The notes under the pieces are model-generated. The model had not been told where the DNA came from. It saw only the letters and a program-made list of their open reading frames with translations, and did no database searches. From Stenogyne calaminthoides (lineage: Eukaryota > Streptophyta > Magnoliopsida > Lamiales > Lamiaceae), in contig JBBCBC010000025.1 of NCBI GenBank assembly GCA_037126765.1, positions 14,130,175-14,194,174 on the forward strand: a stretch of 64,000 nt of DNA. Reading direction: 5' to 3'. Below, piece by piece: positions 10,366-22,347 of this stretch; within the stretch, counting starts at the first letter, position 1, and every line of letters begins with the position of its first letter. Both the position numbers and the translations under genes were made by a program.

Positions 10366-12100
10366 ATGTCGCAACCTTTTAATCCACTGTTATATACACT
10401 CAAAGAACACCAATTATCTGGAGAAAACTATAATGTTTGGAAACGAAATATGATGCATGTCCTACCAAGACAAAAACATTATTGATTCTTGATGTACCCA
10501 AGCCACGATGCTACTCGATGAATCAACCGATCGCAAAGACATGAGTATAATATTTGGGAGCGAAAGCAATGAACCCATGAAACGTGTAATTTTGACTTCA
10601 CTGTCTGATGATTTGAAACACGTCCATGAAGGTGTTGAGTCCGCTGCGGAAATTATGCAAAGTCTTGAAGAAATGTTTTCAACAAAAGACCGCATGATCG
10701 ATCAGTTTAAAAACGACGACGTGGCTAGGCTGAAGATGGTTGAGGGAACACCTGTAAGGGAGCATGTTCTCAGAGTCAAGAACCATTTTTTGAAACCGGC
10801 TTATCTCTTAACTAAGTATTGTGATGACGCCTAAATCGAATTTTTGTTGCTTACTCGCGAGAGCTTCAATGAATTTTACTGTGGTTTTGTGATGAGTGAT
10901 CACATGTTTACCATGGATGATCTTCAAGAAGCCTTGGAGAAAGTGGAGAAGCATTTAGGAAAGAAAGACGAAGCATTGGTGATCAAAAGCTTTTTCTCGA
11001 GATCTAGGCCAGTGGAAGGCAAGTCTCAAGAAAAGGAAAATGGTCGAACCAAAGCAAACTCATCATTAAGAAAAGTGAGAAAAAAAAGACGGTTAGATGG
11101 GTTGGGTGTCAAGAAAGAACCAAAAGGAATATGTTTTCAATCATGGGAGAAAGGACATTGAGGTCACTGTTCCAATCCCAAAGGAAAGGAAAGAAAGGTA
11201 ATCCTCACTCACTAGTTGTTGAAACTTGTTTAGCGGCGTATGCCTCCCATTTATGGGTGGTGGATACGGGATCCACTGATCATGTTTGTTTCACGTTACA
11301 GGGGTTCAAAAGGACTCGACAACTAAGTGGAAGTGAGATCCTCATCACACTGGGCGATGTTACGAGAGTGGCAAACAAGCAAATGGGAGAAGTGCACCGC
11401 CTTTTGAAAAGACAGAGTTTTAATTTTAAGAGATGTTCTGTACGTTCGAGTTTTAGAAAGAATTTGATTTTAGTTTCTAAACTTTTTCATGATGGATATT
11501 CGGTTACTTTTAATAAAGTTGTTACCATTTCTCTTTATGATAAATTTATCTGTCATGGAACGTTGGCGAATAATCTCTATACAATTAACTGTGCACACCA
11601 CTCAAGAAATGCATCCTATAACACATCAACTATTTCCGAGAAAAGAAAACGTTCATTAGACGTGAACGAGACACTTCTTTGGCATCTAAGATTGGGTCAT
11701 ATAAATCCAAAGAGGATCCAAAGGTTGGTGAAAGACGGTTCACTAGAACTTCTCCAAGTTGAACCGTTTCCAACCTGTGAATCATGTTTGGAGGGTAAAA
11801 TGACCAAGAGGGCATTTGGAGCCAAGGGAATAGGCCAAAGAAGTGTTAGAGATCGCTTCACACGTATGTATGTGGTCCAATGTCAACCAAAGCAAGATGA
11901 GGTTATGAGTATTTTGTCACTTTTATTGATGATTACTCAAGGTACGGTTACATTTTCCTTATGAAGCATAAATCAGAGACCTTTGAGAAATTCAAAGAAT
12001 TTAAGGCTCAAGCAGAGAATCATATAGAAAAACGTATCAAGTCTCTACGATCTGATCGTGGGGGCGAATACCTCAGCGATGTGTTTTTGAACTACTTATC

Positions 12101-13502
12101 TGTGAGGTCCCGATTAAAACCGATTTTGCGCGTGAGGAAGCAAAAATTTCATTCAATGCATATAAAGCAGGGGTGAGGGCAGAGTGATTCCAGATTTTTG
12201 CTTTTAAGAACGATGTGTGTGTTTTGCTTATAATCAAATGCATATGGCAAGTAAGAACATAAAACAGTAAAGAACACACGATTTTATAGTGGTTCGGAGT
12301 CCAACTCCTACATCCACTCTTCCCTATCAACAGGGGCACCTACTTAACCAACTGGACTTAGTTTAACGTGTTAGTCCAACACCCAACAGATGTTTACCGA
12401 GTTCACACTCAAACGGGACTTATCACCCTCACGGGATTGCCTACCCTCCCTTTCGGGATTCTTAGATGTTCTACCGAGTTCACACTCACCTACAAACTTA
12501 ACCGAATCGATTTGGGTAAGGTTTGTTTGGTTTCAACTAGGTTGAGATTTTTCCTTACATTTGTTTAGCCTTCAATGCTAAGGATGGGAAAATCTCTCTA
12601 AGCTTAGGATATGGCATTTATGCTTAGATACAATGAAGAACACTCTTGGGTAAATTTGGATATTTAATGCTCGTGTTCTTGAATGGAGTTGCTTGAATAT
12701 TTGGCTTTAATTTCACTTTTGCGGATCCTCCATTATCATCTTTTGAAGATAGTGCAATGTATTTATAGTGTGGATTTAAATATTACCGCTGGAAAGTAAT
12801 ATTCAAATCCATACTAATAACTTCCAAATTTTTCTTTGTCCTTTTGCACTTTTCCTTATGCCTTTTATGTCACATCAATATGTGTGTTGTCTTCTTATTG
12901 GCCACCGCTTTTGTGTGTCCTAACTGATCTCGATTTCAATTAAATCTTTTATTTATTGACTCTTCCGATTCCGGGTCGCTTGATCCTGCATATCACAGTT
13001 ACTCGTCCGAAATTTGGTCTGTAGAAATCTGGTCCAGATTTAAGTCCGAAAACTGGGTTCTGCAGATTCACGGGTCTCTGATCGATCAAGACAGGATCGG
13101 ATCGACCTATCAGTCTGGTCCGTTGCATCAGGATCCAAGAGGATGGTCACCAGACTAACAAGAAGATCGGTCGAGATTACATACCGATTTCTTGTCTAGT
13201 CAGATGACTTATCGGTCATTACTTTTGGTCGAGAACATCAGTCAATTTGATCTGGTCGGTTGATTCTAGTCAATGACAGACAAAGAATCAGACAAGATCA
13301 GATCAATTTGCTTTCATCGGCCTCAGATCAACATTTTTCATCGATCTCGACAAATTTCTATCTGATCTCGATCATCTTTGGCTCGATTTCTTGAGTTTCA
13401 CTCAATTTGTTCTTTCACTCAACTTGTTATCCGTAGATTAGCTTCAAAAATACAAGTTGATAATGTTTTCGCATAATTTATCAAAACTAAAATATCCCAA
13501 CA
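12101..13502 (-). repeat. 3' LTR of the minimal element
   Basis: In minus orientation it starts TGTTGGGATATTTTAG and ends CGGGACCTCACA. A TATA box (TATAAATA on the minus strand) is at 12767-12760. A variable, GATC-rich middle lies at about 12930-13400. Confidence 0.8.
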
Positions 13503-13638
13503 ATTTCCCCTTATTGATAATGACACCAAAACATTAAAATATATGCATTTTTACAGTAGATCAGGTTATTGTTTTCAAAGAATATTCGGATGGTCACATT
13601 AAAATTGTGATCTTTTGAACTCCCGCTCTGATACCAAT
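13503..13638 (-). other. 136-bp internal domain: PBS and polypurine tract
   Basis: The PBS at 13638-13625 contains TGGTATCAGAGC, complementary to the 3' end of plant initiator tRNA-Met as in many copia elements. The polypurine tract AAGGGGAAA lies directly next to the 3' LTR. The sequence between them has no open frame of note. Confidence 0.8.
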
Positions 13639-15000
13639 CGTGAGGTCCCGATTAAAAACCAATTTTATGCGTGAGGAAGCAAACATTTCATTCAATGCAT
13701 ATAAAACAAAAAAGGGCAGAAAGATTCCAGATTTTTGCTTTTAAGAACGATGTGTGTGTTTTTGCTTATAATCAAATGCATATGGCAAGTAAGAACATAA
13801 AGCAAAGAAAGAACACACGATTTTATAGTGGTTGGAGTCCAACTCCTACATCCACTCTTCCCTATCAACAGGGCACCTACTTAACCAACGGACTTAGTTT
13901 AACGTGTTAGTCCAACACCCAATGAGATGTTTAACCGAGTTCACACTCAAACGGGACTTATCACCCTCACGGGATTGCCTACCCTCCCTTTCGGATTGCT
14001 AGATGTTTACCGAAGTTCACACTCACCTACAAACTTAACCGATCGATTTGGGTAAGGTTTGTTTGGTTTCAAACTAGGTTGAGATTTTTCCTTACATTTG
14101 TTTAAATTTCAATGCTAAGGATGGGAAAATCTCTCTAAGCTTAGGATATGGCATTTATGCTTAGATACAATGAAGAACACTCTTGGGTAAATTTGGATAT
14201 TTAATGCTCGTGGTTCTTGAATGGAGTTGCTTGAATATTTGGCTTTAATTTCACTTTGCAGATCCTCCATTATCTTCTTTTTGAAGATAGTGCAATGTAT
14301 TTATAGTGTGGATTTAAATATTACCGCTTGGAAAGTAATATTCAAATCCATACTAATAACTTCCAAATTTTTTTTTCGTCCTTTTTTGCACTTTTCCTTG
14401 CAGCCTTTATGTCACATCAATACGTGTTGTCTTCTTATTGGCCACCGCTTTTGTGTGTCTAACTGATCCGATTTCACCATCTTATTACTTTTTCGATTCT
14501 TCCGATTCGTCGTTTGATCCGGTATCAGATTTCGTCCGTAGAAATCTGGTGAGAAATCTGGGTCCGCAGATTGCAGTCCCAGAAACTGGTCCAGATTTTT
14601 TGGTCTCGACAAGACAACAGATCGACGGAAGATCCGTCAATCAGATCCGTCAAGAAGATCGTGTCACCGGACTGGTCAAGAATTATCAGTCAACAGATCT
14701 GGGTCGCATCAGATCCGTCAAGAAGATTCAGTCACCGTGACTGGTCAAGAATATCGTTAATGATCTGGTCAAGAAGATCGATCGGCCTCAAGATCGATCA
14801 CCGGCCGTGATCAAGACGACATCAAGATTTTCATCTGATTCGACAAATTTCATCTCGATCTCGATCATCTTCGTCTAATTTCTTGAGTTCCCCCTCAATT
14901 TGTCCTCTCGTTCCCCCCAACTTGTTATCTGTAGATTAGCTTCAAATATACAAGTTGATAATGTTTTGGCATAATTTATCAAAACTAAAATATCCCAACA
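13639..15000 (-). repeat. 5' LTR of the minimal element
   Basis: It is nearly identical to 12101-13502 at both ends but diverged in the middle (about 14470-14880). The TATA box is at 14306-14299 on the minus strand. The terminal dinucleotide next to the PBS reads CG instead of CA, probably a mutation. Confidence 0.8.
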
Positions 15001-17310
15001 TTATCTGATGAAGGGATTGTATCCCAGCTTACTGCACCCGAAATCCCTCAACAAAACGGGGTTGCAGAGCAAAGAAACAGAACTCTTTTGGAAATGGTTA
15101 GATCAATGATGAGTTATGCGGATCTTCCCAAGTCGTTCTGGGGTCATGCCTTGGAAACAACGGCTTACATTCTGAACTTGGTGTCATCCAAATATGTTCC
15201 CAAAACTCCCAAAGAATTATGGAGTGGGCGCAAGCCTAACATGAGACACATGAGGATTTGGGGTGTGTCCGGCCTACGTGCTGGACAAGGAAGCCGGTAA
15301 ATTGGATCCTCGATCGACTAAAAATTTCATTTATAGGATACCCCGAGGAACAAAAAAGGGTGTATGTTCTATGGTCCTGAAGATCAAAAGGTGGTCATAA
15401 GCACTCACTTTAGATTTTTAGAAGAAGACTATATGAATCAAAGAAAACCCAGAAGTGAGATTACCTTAAATGAGCTTAGAGGGCAAACCTCATTACCAAC
15501 TGTACTAGATGATATACTAAACGATACGCTTTCACAACCGGAGCCTCGTCGTATTGGGAGGGTTGTTAGACAGCCCGAGAGATTCATGGGAATAGAAGAG
15601 TCCTCGGACTTGATTCCCTGACAAAGACGAATCGACCCATGGACATATGATGAGGCACTCCAAGATAAGGATGCAGATTCTTGGCAAACAACAATGAAAG
15701 TTTAAAATGGGTTCTATGTTTCATAATAGAGTGTGGGAGCTAGTCGAACCACTTAATGGGGTCAAACCCATTGGATGCAAGTGGGTATATAAGAGGAAAA
15801 GAGGACCGGACGGGAAGGTTGAAACCTTCAAAGCAAGACTAGTGGCGAAAGGTTATACTCGGAAAGAAGGGATCGATTATGAGGAAACTTTTTCGCCAAG
15901 AGCCATGCTTAAGTCCATCCGTATTCTCTTATCGATTGTCAAAGATTTTGACTTTGAAATCTAGCAAATGGATGTTAAGATGAAATTTCCTTAACGGAAG
16001 TCTTGACGAAGAGATCTATATGCAACAACCCCAAGGTTTCATTGAAACAAAGCCAAGAACATCTTGTTTGTAAGCTCAAGAAGTCCATTTACTGACTCAA
16101 ACAGCATCCGAGCTTGGAACCAATGTTTTGATCATGTTATAAAGTCTTATGAGTTTGATCAAAATGAGTTTGAAAGTTGTGTGTATAAAAAAGCGTGTCG
16201 AATCGCATTGGTATTCTTAGTACTATCGTGATCGACATTCTCGATCATCGGGAACGATGTGAAGGTGTTATCGATCGACGTAAGGCATGGCTTTCAAAAA
16301 AAGTTTGATATGAAGGACTTAGGGGAAGCCGGCACGCCCTTGGGATCAAGATCACTCGAGATCGCAAGAAAAGGATGTTAGGCTTATCGCAAGCTTCATA
16401 CATAGACCTTTGTCTTGAAACGTTTCAAAGATGCAAGATTCCAAGAAAGGATTTGTACCTTTTCGGGCATGGAATCCATCTATCCAAGAAAATGTCCCCT
16501 AAGACGAAAGAGGAGATAGATGACATGAAAGGAATTCCTTATGCTCTACCGTTGTCGGAGTCTTATGTATGCAATGTTGTGTACGAGACCGGATATCCGC
16601 TTTTGTAGAGGCATGGTGGCAAGATATCAAAGTAACCCCGGAAAGAGCATTGACGGCAGCGAAAAAAACATTCGAAGTATCCGAAAAAGAACTCGATAGA
16701 ATGTTGGTTTATCGGTCGAAGTCCAATCCCATTGGTTACACGGACTCGGTTTTCAATCGGACATGGACTCCGAAAATCTACCTCCAAAGAGTGTGTTTTG
16801 CATGGGGAGGAGCCGACATGGAGAAGCGTCAAGGCAAATGCATCGCAGACTCTACCATGGAAGCCGAATATGTTGTCAAGCAAGCGAGGCAAAAAAAAAA
16901 AACGGTTTGGCTCAAGCACTTCCTTGTGGACTTAGATGTGGTTCGAATTTGCCCAATGTAATCATCATTTATTGTGACAATGCCGAGCGATTGCAAATTC
17001 AAAGGGAACCAAGAGCCCACAAAAGCCGAAAAAACACATTGAAAGGAAATACCATCTTATACTGAGTCATCGTTAAGAGAGGAGATATAGATGTGGCAAA
17101 GATAGCGTCCGAGGACAACCTAACCGATCCATTCACAAAGAGTCCGCCTCCAATACATTCGAGAGACATGTGGAAGGAATGGGTGTCAAGACCGCTCCCA
17201 ATCTGCTTTTTAGTATAAGTGGGAGAAATTATTAGGTTCGTGTAGGTGACATTAGATGTCACGGACTACTCGAGACGTGTTGTAGTATACTTAAAAGCGG
17301 ACTTTGAGTA

Positions 17311-17322
17311 TAAGTGGGAGAT
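17311..17322 (+). promoter_or_regulatory. copia polypurine tract
   Basis: TAAGTGGGAGAT lies directly before the TG of the second LTR. A very similar TATAAGTGGGAGA occurs about 100 bp upstream (about 17214-17226), a duplicated tract. Confidence 0.6.
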
Positions 17323-19163
17323 TGTTGGGATTATAATTGAAAAGTATGCTTTTACTTTGTATAATCGAAAACCAATTTTCGTGACTTATTTATCAAATAA
17401 ATTGTTTATCACCGATGCTTTAAATATGATTGAATGTTACATATATTTATTGCATAACTGCTCAATAATTCAATGCGTGTTACATCAGAAGTTAATTTAG
17501 TGATACCGGATCACGTAAGATTAAATTAATAGTCTCTTGTAACTAAAAGTACGCCATTCACGACCCAGATGGAAATGAACAACCATCGCGAAAAGGTTGA
17601 GGTGTAAGGCTCGATTGGTTTGTCTTGACCAAGAGATTACACTAGTGCATGATCGATCTACCGGAATAGGACCTACAGAGGATAAATTCTTGAGCGAACA
17701 AGGAAGAATTAGACCTCAGTGGTTCGTTGTTTCTTAACCTTCGCCCCTTAAATAGGATCACGTGGGATTGGTAACTATTGCTTTGACTTATCATGGGTAG
17801 CGAATCAGAGAGAGATTCAATACTTTTTATCTTGGGCAATATTATTGGTCACATGTGATTACTAAGATTTAATACGAAGAATCGTGTGCAAGTACGCTTG
17901 CTTGATTTGCCCCCTTGGGAGGTTCATAAGTTTTATCATACCAAATCTTGCAAGTGGAATTAGTTTCCGGTATGGATAATAATGTTGAACCGTTCCTCGA
18001 CCAAGGACAAAAGATATTAATTAACGGAAAGCTATTTCAGTGGCTTGAATTAATTAATGGGCTAGATAATCTTAAACACGAGAAATAATGACCGGGAGCC
18101 ATATTGACTGTAATATGTGTTAAGATGGATGGTGCAATATTAATTATGTAGTGGGATTAATTAATATTTATGGGCTTGAATTATATTGTGGCTCAATATT
18201 AGATATTCAAGATCCGTTAGAAGGTCCAATCTTAATTCTCTTAAAGGCCCCCTGAGTAGTCCAACATATAGTCCAATAACTGAAAAATGTGATTAAAATA
18301 AAATAAATATTGTTGCTTATATTTCTCTAATTTTTCGAAAATTATGGATAAAAGAGGGAGAAAGATTTTCTTTGAATTTTGTTATGGAATGAAGATATGT
18401 ATTCTTGGAATACAAGATTATCTCATTAAATTCAAGAAATCTCCCACTTGGTTATCTATATAGTAAATTTCGAAATTTTGAAAATATAGTGGGCAAGAAA
18501 GATTTTCTTGATTTTCTTGAAAAGATATTATGGAAGATATGTATTTCTTGAAATACAAGGATGTCTAATAAATTCAAGAAGATCCAAATCTTGGATTCTT
18601 GTGACACTTAATTTTCGAAAATCATCCATAAAATAGAGGAGGTGGAATTTTGTGGAATATTTTAATTATGGGAAAAAAAATATATGGGATATATTCAAGA
18701 TTTCTTGGTGACCAAGAAAAGTCTTTTCCCACATTGAAAAATCACTAAAAATTTCGACCAACCTCCTCTTATAAATAGGGGATGATTAGTTCATTCCCAA
18801 GTACAATTCCATGTCTTTGAAATATTAAAGAAATCCACATAAGTGGTGCAACAAAGTTTATTTTTTCCTTTTGTTAATTGTTCGCGAGTATCCTTCCACC
18901 GGATTGTCGAGCAAGAGCTAAGGGAATACTTGGGAAGTCCTTTTGGTTAGTCCGTCCCACCAAAGCCACACCATCCCGAGAGGTGCGCTCACGTAAACCC
19001 GTAGATTCCGCATCGTAGGTTTTACGTGGCTTTTTATATGCATGATATGTTGTTGCAATTATTATTTGAATTAATATAGATTAATTCATGCTAGTAATAA
19101 TTAATGAATTAAATTTGTATTTAAATATTCACCCCGAATAGATCATGCAACTCATTCCCAACA
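17323..19163 (+). repeat. copia LTR (second of three)
   Basis: It starts TGTTGGGATTATAATTG and ends CATTCCCAACA, closely matching the first LTR. The TATA box is at 18770-18777. It is followed not by host DNA but by another PBS (CGGTATCAAAGCC) and leader, which shows the tandem structure. Confidence 0.85.
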
Positions 19164-20607
19164 ACCGGTATCAAAGCCAATTTTTTTGCCTCAATTTTTT
19201 AAATTGTAATTTAATTCGTGGACATTAAATTTGAAATCGATAGTAGAACTGTTAGATCTGTTTTTGCGTATCCAATTGTCATGGATTTTAATGTTTTATT
19301 TTTGCATGCATATAAAAACGTGGTTTTTAATTGATTCGCTCGGATTTGTTTTTTCCTCGTGAAAAAAATCCACGATTAGACTAGATTTGTTTGACTTGAT
19401 CGATGTAATAGAATAGTCTAGATCTAGGTTTATTTATTTTTGTAAATAAATTGTAACCGGATCGAAACGAAAAGGCGAAAAAATTAAAGGACGAAAATCC
19501 GAATCCAGCGTGGCGGCGGGCGTCGTTATATGGGTGCGGCGGTGGCTGTGCGGCCGGCGGCCGATATGAGATGATGAAGTCGCCGCCTGACGGTCTTAGC
19601 GCTCCAGTCGAGGATTCGGCGGATGTCGCTGTGGCGCGGCCTTATCTGTGGCTATGCCGAGGTCGCGAGCAAAAGCGGAGGCCGAAGCGGCCTTGTGGTC
19701 TTGTAGCGTCGCCGCCAACTCTCGCCGAGGCGTGCCGCATCAGCGGCGTGCGTGGGCGGCCGAGGTCTTAGTCAGCCTAAAGTTAGTCGAACGGCATCCG
19801 CCGGATCTTGATCGTCGTCCGTGAAATGCCGCGTGGCGGTTCGAGACAAGTATTTTTTTCGAGACGAACGAGTGGGAGAAATTCGAGGCGTGTTTCTTCA
19901 AGATCAAGCCAAGAAAAAATCAAACCATGACAATTGGATAATTTGTGCCCAATATGTTTATTTTTTTTTTTTTTTTTGCTTGATTTATTTGTCTTATCTT
20001 ATGGTTTATTTAATTTGTTTAAATGTGTTTGCATGAGGGTTGCCAAATTGAAAAATCTCAACTTCAAAATTACTAAGTATGTTTTAAATAATTAATTGAC
20101 AATTTTATTCCTGATAATAAAATTGAATTAATTTTGACCTCCATGATTTATTTATTTGTGAATTCTTTTGGAGAAATTCCAAACGGATTCGGTCAAAAAG
20201 ATAGGTTTCACATGAATGAATTCCAAAACGGATGATTGTGGGTTATTACTAGTGGCGGCGATGACCCTCCCAACGAGGCTCGATCAAAGCAAAATAGTAA
20301 TCCCAGATTTAATCATGGTTATTACTTAGGTATAAAATTGATATGCATATATATCTCAAGTCCCCACAATTTTATATTGGTCAGTGGGAGCCAACTATTA
20401 ATCTGATATTAAAGGTTTGTAAATCGTTTTTTGTAGCTCGCTTGAATGTGTTTAAATAATGACCCACCCAACGCGTGGCTTATTTAAACTGTTTTTGAGA
20501 TGTTGGTGATGCATGTTCATATTTTTTTGAGATTTTAATATGATGCATGTGATCAAACCTTGTGATATATTTGTGCTTATGCATATTATTGTTTATTTCA
20601 GTACATC
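19164..20607 (+). other. second copy of the copia leader
   Basis: It repeats 8919-10365 with the same order. The flanking parts are nearly identical to the first leader, but the GC-rich segment (about 19495-19830) is strongly different. A poly-T run near 19960-19977 also differs in length. Confidence 0.75.
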
Positions 20608-21072
20608 ATGTCGCAACCTTTTAATCCACTGTTATATACACTCAAAGAACACCAATTATCCGAGAAAAACTATAATGTTTGGAAACGAAATATGATGCAT
20701 GTCCTACCTGCACAAAAACATTATTGGATTCTTGATGTACCCAAGCCACGTATGCCTACTGATGAATCAACTGATGCGGCAAGACATGAGTATAATATTT
20801 GGGAGCAGGCCAATGAACCCATGAAACGTGTAATTTTGACTTCACTGTCTGATGATTTGAAACACGTCCATGAAGGTGTTGAGTCCGCTGCGGAAATTAT
20901 GCAAAGTCTTGAAGAAATGTTTTCAACAAAAGACCGCATGATCGATCAATTTAAAAACGACGACGTGGCTAGGCTGAAGATGGTTGAGGGAACACCCGTA
21001 GATTCCGCATGCGTAGGTTTTACGTGGCTTTTTATATGCATGATATGTTGTTGCAATTTTTATTTGAATTAA
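20608..21072 (+). pseudogene. gag fragment fused to LTR sequence
   Basis: The open frame has 154 codons. The first ~131 residues are copia Gag (MSQPFNPLLYTLKEHQL to VARLKMVEGTPV) without the frameshift seen in the first unit. The last ~23 residues are read from LTR sequence (the AGATTCCGCATGCG segment) beyond a deletion junction near 20992-21000. It lacks the zinc knuckle and everything downstream. It would be a truncated Gag if expressed; no evidence of use. Confidence 0.75.
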
Positions 21073-21164
21073 TATAGGATTAATTCATGCTAGTAATAAT
21101 TAATGAATTAAATTTGTATTTAAATATTCACCCCGAATAGATCTGTGCAACTCATTCCCCAACA
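20993..21164 (+). repeat. copia LTR, last ~172 bp only (third LTR)
   Basis: It matches 8747-8918, ending CCCCAACA, and is followed directly by CGAAG. The junction with gag lies in the short shared word ACCYGTA, suggesting a microhomology deletion. Confidence 0.8.
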
Positions 21165-21728
21165 CGAAGTGCAAACAGGGGTTTTGGTGCTCCAATTTGT
21201 TAAAATATTGAACGGATCTGTTGTGATTTGAGATTTCAATGTGAGGAGAATGGATTGATCGGTATTGATATCATCGTAAGTTGCTAAAATCGGTAATTGT
21301 GGCTGATGATTTTTTATTTGTGATGGTACTGGTTTTTGTTCATGTAGTAACACTATTTTGTTCATGTAGTAACATATCAAGTTGTTCTTTAAATATGTAA
21401 TATTAGATTTGAGATTTCTTTTCGCGTTTGCACTAGTTTTGTTCATGTGGTAACATGCTTTTCTTCATAGGGTAACATTTTTTTGTTCATATAGTAACAC
21501 TTGTTTTTTTAGTAATATGTAACACTGTATACATGTCGTAATACTATGCGAGTACTTATGTGTTACCATATGAAAAACAATGTATTACCTAATGAGTATT
21601 TATGTGTTACGTTATGTTTTAATACGTGTTACGTAAGATATGAAGTTATTTCAATATAACAATATATTAACACTTACACATAGATGTAGTTACACAAAAA
21701 AAATTGACCAAAAAAAAATTTAAAATTA

Positions 21729-21799
21729 TGTGTTCAATAAGAATTAAACCTGCGACCAAATAACTTAACAACAAGCATGAACCACTAGGCTACAACACA
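21729..21799 (-). other. 71-nt tRNA-like segment, copy 2
   Basis: The A box TAGCCTAGTGG is identical to that of copy 1. The B box has decayed to GGTTTAATTCT. The TGTGTT/AACACA terminal pairing and the TTGTTAA loop are kept; the anticodon-like stem is weak. Confidence 0.5.
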
Positions 21800-22347
21800 A
21801 TTTGATAAAAATATCCTTGCATAAATATGCAATAGGTAAATAGCCAAGCGACCCGCCCAACCCGCCCCACCCAACCACCCCGCCATATGACCCGGAGTTT
21901 TTTGTTTAATTTACTTTAATTGTGATGCATTGCACATACCACTATTGTGCAATATTTCACAAGAGTCCTACTCTATCATTTTTCACACAATTTGAGCATG
22001 AAAACTAAAAAAAAGAAGTTATTTTTTGTTTTATCAAAGACATTTGAATCAATTAATTTTAATTATATGAGTGTGAGTCTATTAGAAAAAGTAATACCAT
22101 AGAAAATAAATAAGTGTATATTATAGTGGTAAGAGTTATAAATAAAATTTTCTTTTTTGAGTGTGGAAACTGTTGTGGAACAAGCCAAAAATAAAAAGTG
22201 TGAAAACTGATTTGGAACGAAAGGGGTATTATATTAGGGCTTTGTTAATTTAACTGTTACAAGCAAAGGAGTATCATTTATCTCCTCAACTCAAATCAGA
22301 GCTTCTTTTTCTTTAAAAAAATTTACAACTTCTCCCCAAATGTGTTC

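Larger units (their letters stand above)
12101..15000 (-). mobile_element. minimal non-autonomous LTR element, nested in copia integrase
   Basis: Two LTRs (12101-13502 and 13639-15000) flank only 136 bp. The target duplication TTATC lies at 12096-12100 and 15001-15005, and the copia reading frame resumes directly after it. On the minus strand the order is 5' LTR (13639-15000), PBS ATTGGTATCAGAGC (13638-13625), about 110 bp of non-coding sequence, polypurine tract AATAAGGGGAAAT (13515-13503), 3' LTR (12101-13502). No gag or pol is present, so it must have used proteins of another element. A TRIM-like layout is clear, but the LTRs are several times longer than usual for TRIMs and the interior far shorter than in LARDs. 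Confidence 0.85.
10366..17060 (+). pseudogene. Ty1/copia gag-pol, broken and interrupted
   Basis: Gag starts at 10366 (MSQPFNPLLYTLKEHQL) and shifts frame near 10480, where the second unit has one more G. Next come a damaged zinc knuckle near 11125-11170, an aspartic protease site VVDTGSTDH (about 11258), a GAG-pre-integrase segment (LLWHLRLGH, about 11674), an integrase core with SLRSDRGGEYLS, then the insertion 12101-15000. Integrase resumes at about 15006 (QQNGVAEQRNRTLLEMVRS). Reverse transcriptase remains are at about 15700-16100 (WVYKRKRGPDG, ARLVAKGYT) and RNase H at about 16830-17060 (STMEAEY, YCDNAE). The domain order protease-integrase-RT-RNase H identifies copia. Many stops and frameshifts make it non-functional; some could be assembly indels. 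Confidence 0.85.
7066..21164 (+). mobile_element. tandem Ty1/copia complex: LTR, gag-pol, LTR, leader, gag fragment, partial LTR
   Basis: The 14.1-kb block starts TGTTAGG, ends CCCCAACA, and is flanked by the 5-bp duplication CGAAG (7061-7065 and 21165-21169). It contains a full LTR (7066-8918), an internal region with broken gag-pol, a second full LTR (17323-19163), a repeat of the leader and gag start, and the last ~172 bp of a third LTR. The duplication surrounds the whole array, not one LTR pair, so the array most likely arose by unequal recombination after a single insertion, followed by a deletion that removed most of the second internal region and the start of the third LTR. It has inserted into Mutator-like copy 2. 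Confidence 0.85.
6848..21973 (-). mobile_element. non-autonomous Mutator-like element, copy 2, split by a copia tandem
   Basis: The outer flanks are a perfect 9-bp duplication, TATCATTTT, at 6839-6847 and 21974-21982. The left arm is 6848-7065 and the right arm 21170-21973 (after one copy of CGAAG); together they make about 1.02 kb, the same as copy 1. Between them lies the copia complex 7066-21164. The right arm holds the minisatellite and the 71-nt tRNA-like segment and ends in the CCCGCC-rich tract and the inverted terminus. Confidence 0.8.
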
